Source: Paenibacillus rubinfantis (GTDB lineage Bacteria > Bacillota > Bacilli > Paenibacillales > Paenibacillaceae). From it: a stretch of 64,000 bases of DNA. Shown here piece after piece: positions 61,119 to 64,000 of this stretch (its first letter is position 1; each line of letters opens with the position of its first letter). Made by a program: the position numbers and the translations under genes. The notes beneath the pieces were generated by a model. It was given only the letters and a program-made list of their open reading frames with translations. It was not told the origin of the DNA and ran no database searches. The stretch spans positions 558,001-622,000 of the forward strand of contig NZ_LN909065.1 of assembly GCF_001486505.1 (NCBI RefSeq), read 5' to 3'.

Positions 61119-62003
61119 TCACTTCGCCGGCCAAATAAACGTGGCCACCGTACCCGGACCCACGTGCGTGCCGACAACCGCGCCGATACTGGTGCGGACG
61201 ACCTCGTGCAGCGTAAAGTGTTCGCGGAGCATCTCCAGGATCTCCTCGGAGCCTTCCGGATTCACGCAATCGCAAACAGCGACGTTGATGTCCTTCACCC
61301 CGCCAAAATCATTCACAAACAACTCGATGACCCGGGCCACCGCCTTCTTGCGCCCCCGGACTTTATCGACGGCATAAATCACGCCTTCCTGGTCTACCGA
61401 CAGGATCGGTTTGATGTTCAGCAGCGTGCCCAGAATGGCCGCGGCCTTGCCGATCCGTCCGCCTTTTTGCAGGTATTCCAGCGAATCGACGAGAAAATAT
61501 AACCGCCGCGCTTTTCCTAACCGCTCAACCTCTGCCTTAATCTCTTCAACCGAAGCCCCTTGCTTCGCCATCCGCGCGGCATGCACAACCTGAAGGCCAA
61601 AGCCGTACGTTGCGCATAGCGAGTCGATGACCGTGACGTCTACCGAATGGCCTAGTTCCTCCTCCAGCATCTCCTTGGCGAGCACCGCGGACTGATAAGT
61701 CCCGCTCATGCCCGAGGAGATGTGGATCGAAATGATCGGCGACCCGGGATAGGCCGCCAGCAAGTTGCGGTACACCTCCACATATTGGGAGGGAGAGGTC
61801 TGCGACGTCGTTGGCAGGTCCTTCGACTTCGTCAACTTATCGTAGAACTCTTCCGCCGTGATGTCGATGCCTTCGAGGAAAGATTGATCCCCAAAGGCCA
61901 GCCGCATCGGCACGATGTGAATACCGTATTCCGAAACAGTCGCCTGCGGGATATCCGCCGTACTATCGGCAATGATGACAGCCTGATTCATAGGTATCTT
62001 CAT
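61119..62003 (-). CDS. DegV-family fatty acid-binding protein (FakB type)
   Basis: About 290-294 residues; starts at 62003 or, four codons on, at 61991. Family motifs: IIADSTADIPQ at the N-terminus, TTSQTSPSQYVEVY and ISSGMSGTYQSA, which line the fatty acid carboxyl pocket, and C-terminal GTHVGPGTVA. FakB proteins present fatty acids to the kinase FakA. The FakA-like gene is immediately upstream (13 nt), which supports the pairing. Confidence 0.92.
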   Translation of the reverse strand: MKIPMNQAVIIADSTADIPQATVSEYGIHIVPMRLAFGDQSFLEGIDITAEEFYDKLTKSKDLPTTSQTSPSQYVEVYRNLLAAYPGSPIISIHISSGMSGTYQSAVLAKEMLEEELGHSVDVTVIDSLCATYGFGLQVVHAARMAKQGASVEEIKAEVERLGKARRLYFLVDSLEYLQKGGRIGKAAAILGTLLNIKPILSVDQEGVIYAVDKVRGRKKAVARVIELFVNDFGGVKDINVAVCDCVNPEGSEEILEMLREHFTLHEVVRTSIGAVVGTHVGPGTVATFIWPAK

Positions 62004-62016
62004 CCTCTCATAGGGA

Positions 62017-63789
62017 TCAGGATTCTACCGAAAATAAATAATAATAAATCGGTTGTCCGCCGTTATGGACCTCTACTTCAACGTCGGGATATTCCTCATG
62101 AATCCAGGCTACCAACGCGTCCGTCATCTCTCCGTCGGCTTCCTCGCCGGCCAGAACCGTTACGATTTCATCGCCGCCAGTAAGCATTTTGGCCAGCAAC
62201 CCCCGGCTGGTATCCAGCAGGCCTTCTTCGGTGGCTACAATTTTGGAATCGGCGATACCGATATAATGGCCGGCCGTAATTTCCAAATCGTCGAACGTTG
62301 TATCGCGGACCGCATACGTGACTTGCCCCGTTTTCACGTGGTGCACGGCGTTCTGCATGTTATCTTCGTTGGCTTCTACGCTTTCTTCCTCTTGGAAAGC
62401 AAACGCTGCGGCAATCCCCTGCGGAATGCTCTTGCTAGGGATCACCGTCACGCTGCGTTCCCCTTCAAGCAAATCACGCGCTTGCTGCGCGGCCAAAATA
62501 ATATTGGAGTTATTCGGCAACACAAACACATGTTGAGCGGAGATCGACTGGATCGCCTTCACGAAATCCTCGGTGCTTGGGTTCATCGTCTGCCCGCCGG
62601 ACAAAACGACATCCACGCCCAAGCTGGTGAAGATCTCCGAGATCCCTTGACCTGAAGCGACGGCGATAAAGCCGTAAGGCGCCAGTTCATCGGCCGGCAA
62701 ACCAGCCGGATCTACCGGACGGGCCGGTTCTGCCGGGATTTCAGCAAACAACTCCGGCATCGGCGCTGCATCCATCCCCGCAATCAACAGATCGCGATGC
62801 TGCTCGCGCATATTCAAAATATGAATTTGCGTAATTTCACCGTAACGGAGCGCCAAATTCAGCACGTCGCCCGGCGTTTTCGAGTGAACGTGGACTTTGA
62901 TAATTTCGTCGTCCGCGATCACGATGATCGAATCCCCATTGACCGAAAGCGCTTTCCGGAACTGATCCTCATCGAAATTGGCATCCTTGACTTCACCGAT
63001 TTTTCGATTAATGAAAAATTCCATGTCGTACAAGAACTCGATATCCTCGGTTTCCAGCTTGGCTTGAGCCGAAGCCGGAACATGTACCGGTACAGCCACT
63101 TGCGTATGAAACTCTGGTTTGGCAATAGTCGCGGGGGCTTGTCCCAGCGTTGCTGCTGCTTCGCTGCTTGCTCCGCCAGTCAAGCACTGCAAAAATCCTT
63201 CATAAATATAAACGAGTCCTTGACCACCCGAATCCACAACGCCAACCTGTTTCAACACCGGAAGCAACTCCGGCGTGTTCGCAAGCGCTTCCTTCGCTTT
63301 GGCCAGCACCTCGGTCATCAACTCCGTGATATCCGTTGTTCTGCGCGAATAATAAACGGCATGCTTGGCAGCTTCCTTCGCCACCGTCAGGATCGTACCT
63401 TCGACCGGTTTGACGACCGCTTTATAAGCCGTATCCACCCCGCTTTGCAAAGCGGAGGCAAATTGAGCCGTATTCATTTCCTCCAATGAAGCCGCATAAC
63501 GGCCAAATCCGCGGAACAGCTGAGACAAGATCACGCCCGAGTTCCCGCGTGCGCCCATCAGGAGGCCTTTGGATAACGTAGCGGCTCTGCTGCCCAAACC
63601 TCCGGTTCCGTGATTCTTCAGTTCCGTTACGCCGGCGGTCATCGTCAAATTCATATTCGTACCGGTGTCCCCATCGGGAACCGGAAATACGTTCAGAGAG
63701 TTGACGTGTTCAGCATGCTCCGTCAGCCGCTGTGCACCTGCCAATACCATAGCGGTGAAATCTGTTCCAGTTAAAGAACGCTTACTCAA
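62017..63789 (-). CDS. fakA: DAK2/DegV-type fatty acid kinase subunit (FakA/YloV)
   Basis: 590 residues. N-terminal DhaL-type kinase domain (NSLNVFPVPDGDTGTNMNLTMTAG; GARGNSGVILSQLFRGF) that binds ATP and Mg2+, a middle region, and a C-terminal domain typical of YloV. With a FakB protein it phosphorylates exogenous fatty acids to acyl phosphate for phospholipid synthesis. It lies between a yloU homologue and degV, as in many Firmicutes. Confidence 0.93.
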   Translation of the reverse strand: MSKRSLTGTDFTAMVLAGAQRLTEHAEHVNSLNVFPVPDGDTGTNMNLTMTAGVTELKNHGTGGLGSRAATLSKGLLMGARGNSGVILSQLFRGFGRYAASLEEMNTAQFASALQSGVDTAYKAVVKPVEGTILTVAKEAAKHAVYYSRRTTDITELMTEVLAKAKEALANTPELLPVLKQVGVVDSGGQGLVYIYEGFLQCLTGGASSEAAATLGQAPATIAKPEFHTQVAVPVHVPASAQAKLETEDIEFLYDMEFFINRKIGEVKDANFDEDQFRKALSVNGDSIIVIADDEIIKVHVHSKTPGDVLNLALRYGEITQIHILNMREQHRDLLIAGMDAAPMPELFAEIPAEPARPVDPAGLPADELAPYGFIAVASGQGISEIFTSLGVDVVLSGGQTMNPSTEDFVKAIQSISAQHVFVLPNNSNIILAAQQARDLLEGERSVTVIPSKSIPQGIAAAFAFQEEESVEANEDNMQNAVHHVKTGQVTYAVRDTTFDDLEITAGHYIGIADSKIVATEEGLLDTSRGLLAKMLTGGDEIVTVLAGEEADGEMTDALVAWIHEEYPDVEVEVHNGGQPIYYYLFSVES

Positions 63790-63804
63790 TGAAAATTCCC
63801 CTTC

Positions 63805-64000
63805 CTAGCTTGATACGCGTACGCCTTGGACTACGATATTCACCTGATCCACTTCGAGTCCAACGATTTCATTTAATACGTATTTCACTTTGAGCTGTAT
63901 GTTGTGTGCGACCTCGGAAATTTTCGTGCCATAACTGACTATAATATAAAGATGAATAGCTAATCGATGATTATCCAGGTTCACTTCCACACCCCGGGCC
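63805..64000 (-). CDS. yloU: Asp23/Gls24-family protein YloU, C-terminal part (cut by window edge)
   Basis: The last 65 or so residues of an Asp23/Gls24 (YloU) protein are visible: GVEVNLDNHRLAIHLYIIVSYGTKISEVAHN and the ending QVNIVVQGVRVSS. The N-terminus lies beyond 64000. Such small proteins attach to the cell envelope or stress complexes; exact role uncertain. It is 15 nt upstream of the fakA homologue, its usual neighbour. Confidence 0.9.
   Translation of the reverse strand, partial: ARGVEVNLDNHRLAIHLYIIVSYGTKISEVAHNIQLKVKYVLNEIVGLEVDQVNIVVQGVRVSS

Noticed and set aside
61048..61275. 75-residue minus frame overlapping the degV end
   Set aside because: Out-of-frame overlap of a complete degV gene; no start signal; Arg-rich composition typical of a shadow frame.

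Overview
The window looks like a chromosomal segment of a Paenibacillus-type, spore-forming Firmicute. The grounds are YesM/YesN two-component pairs, a SpoVIF-like sporulation protein, an Fnr with a Bacillus-type C-terminal cysteine cluster, Bacillus-type TGTGA-N6-TCACA and GAAC-N4-GTTC operators, a yybP-ykoY riboswitch and strong AGGAGG ribosome binding sites. Most genes lie on the minus strand. I found no tRNA, rRNA or CRISPR array.

1-14.8 kb: two sugar-uptake regulatory modules. The first (1-3907) is a YesN-YesM pair followed by the start of a solute-binding lipoprotein. After a secreted stalk-domain protein (4062-6266) comes an operon of binding protein, two permeases, histidine kinase, response regulator and NagZ, which suggests sensing and import of amino-sugar or wall-derived oligosaccharides. 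The NagZ gene is broken by what looks like an assembly artefact: a 38-bp inverted Nextera mosaic-end junction plus a noisy 80-bp copy of DNA 2.7 kb away.

14.9-28.5 kb: an anaerobic and nitrosative island. It holds pflA-pflB, adhE, fnr, a NirC-type channel, nirD, nirB and the Fe-S repair gene ric. Near-consensus Fnr boxes precede pflB, adhE, nirB and ric, about 41.5-42.5 nt from the start predicted from a matching -10 box. hmp (40263-41477) has the same geometry. An IS200-type element sits between nirC and nirD.

28.6-42.1 kb: small redox and sugar genes. These are HxlR with a short FAD protein, an AraC-controlled Gfo/isomerase cluster, a TerC-family protein behind a manganese yybP-ykoY riboswitch, a MsrA-MsrB fusion, CGNR and DinB proteins, and a group II intron placed directly behind the yitT terminator. 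yitT itself has a leader with a small ORF and a hairpin. Flavohaemoglobin hmp faces a short Crp/Fnr regulator.

42.2-50 kb: a six-gene polysaccharide locus. It encodes a membrane-anchored GH-like enzyme, a membrane HEAT-like protein, a processive GT2 synthase, a degenerate GGDEF-receiver fusion, a UDP-sugar dehydrogenase and an anchored TIM-barrel protein. This is the best candidate here for an incompletely described system.

50.7-64 kb: an SOS mutagenesis cassette with two LexA boxes, map-tetR, a SpoVIF-like gene, the murQ-murP-murR muropeptide recycling operon with palindromic operators, recG, a dense set of intergenic palindromic repeats, and degV, a fakA/yloV homologue and a yloU homologue running off the window.
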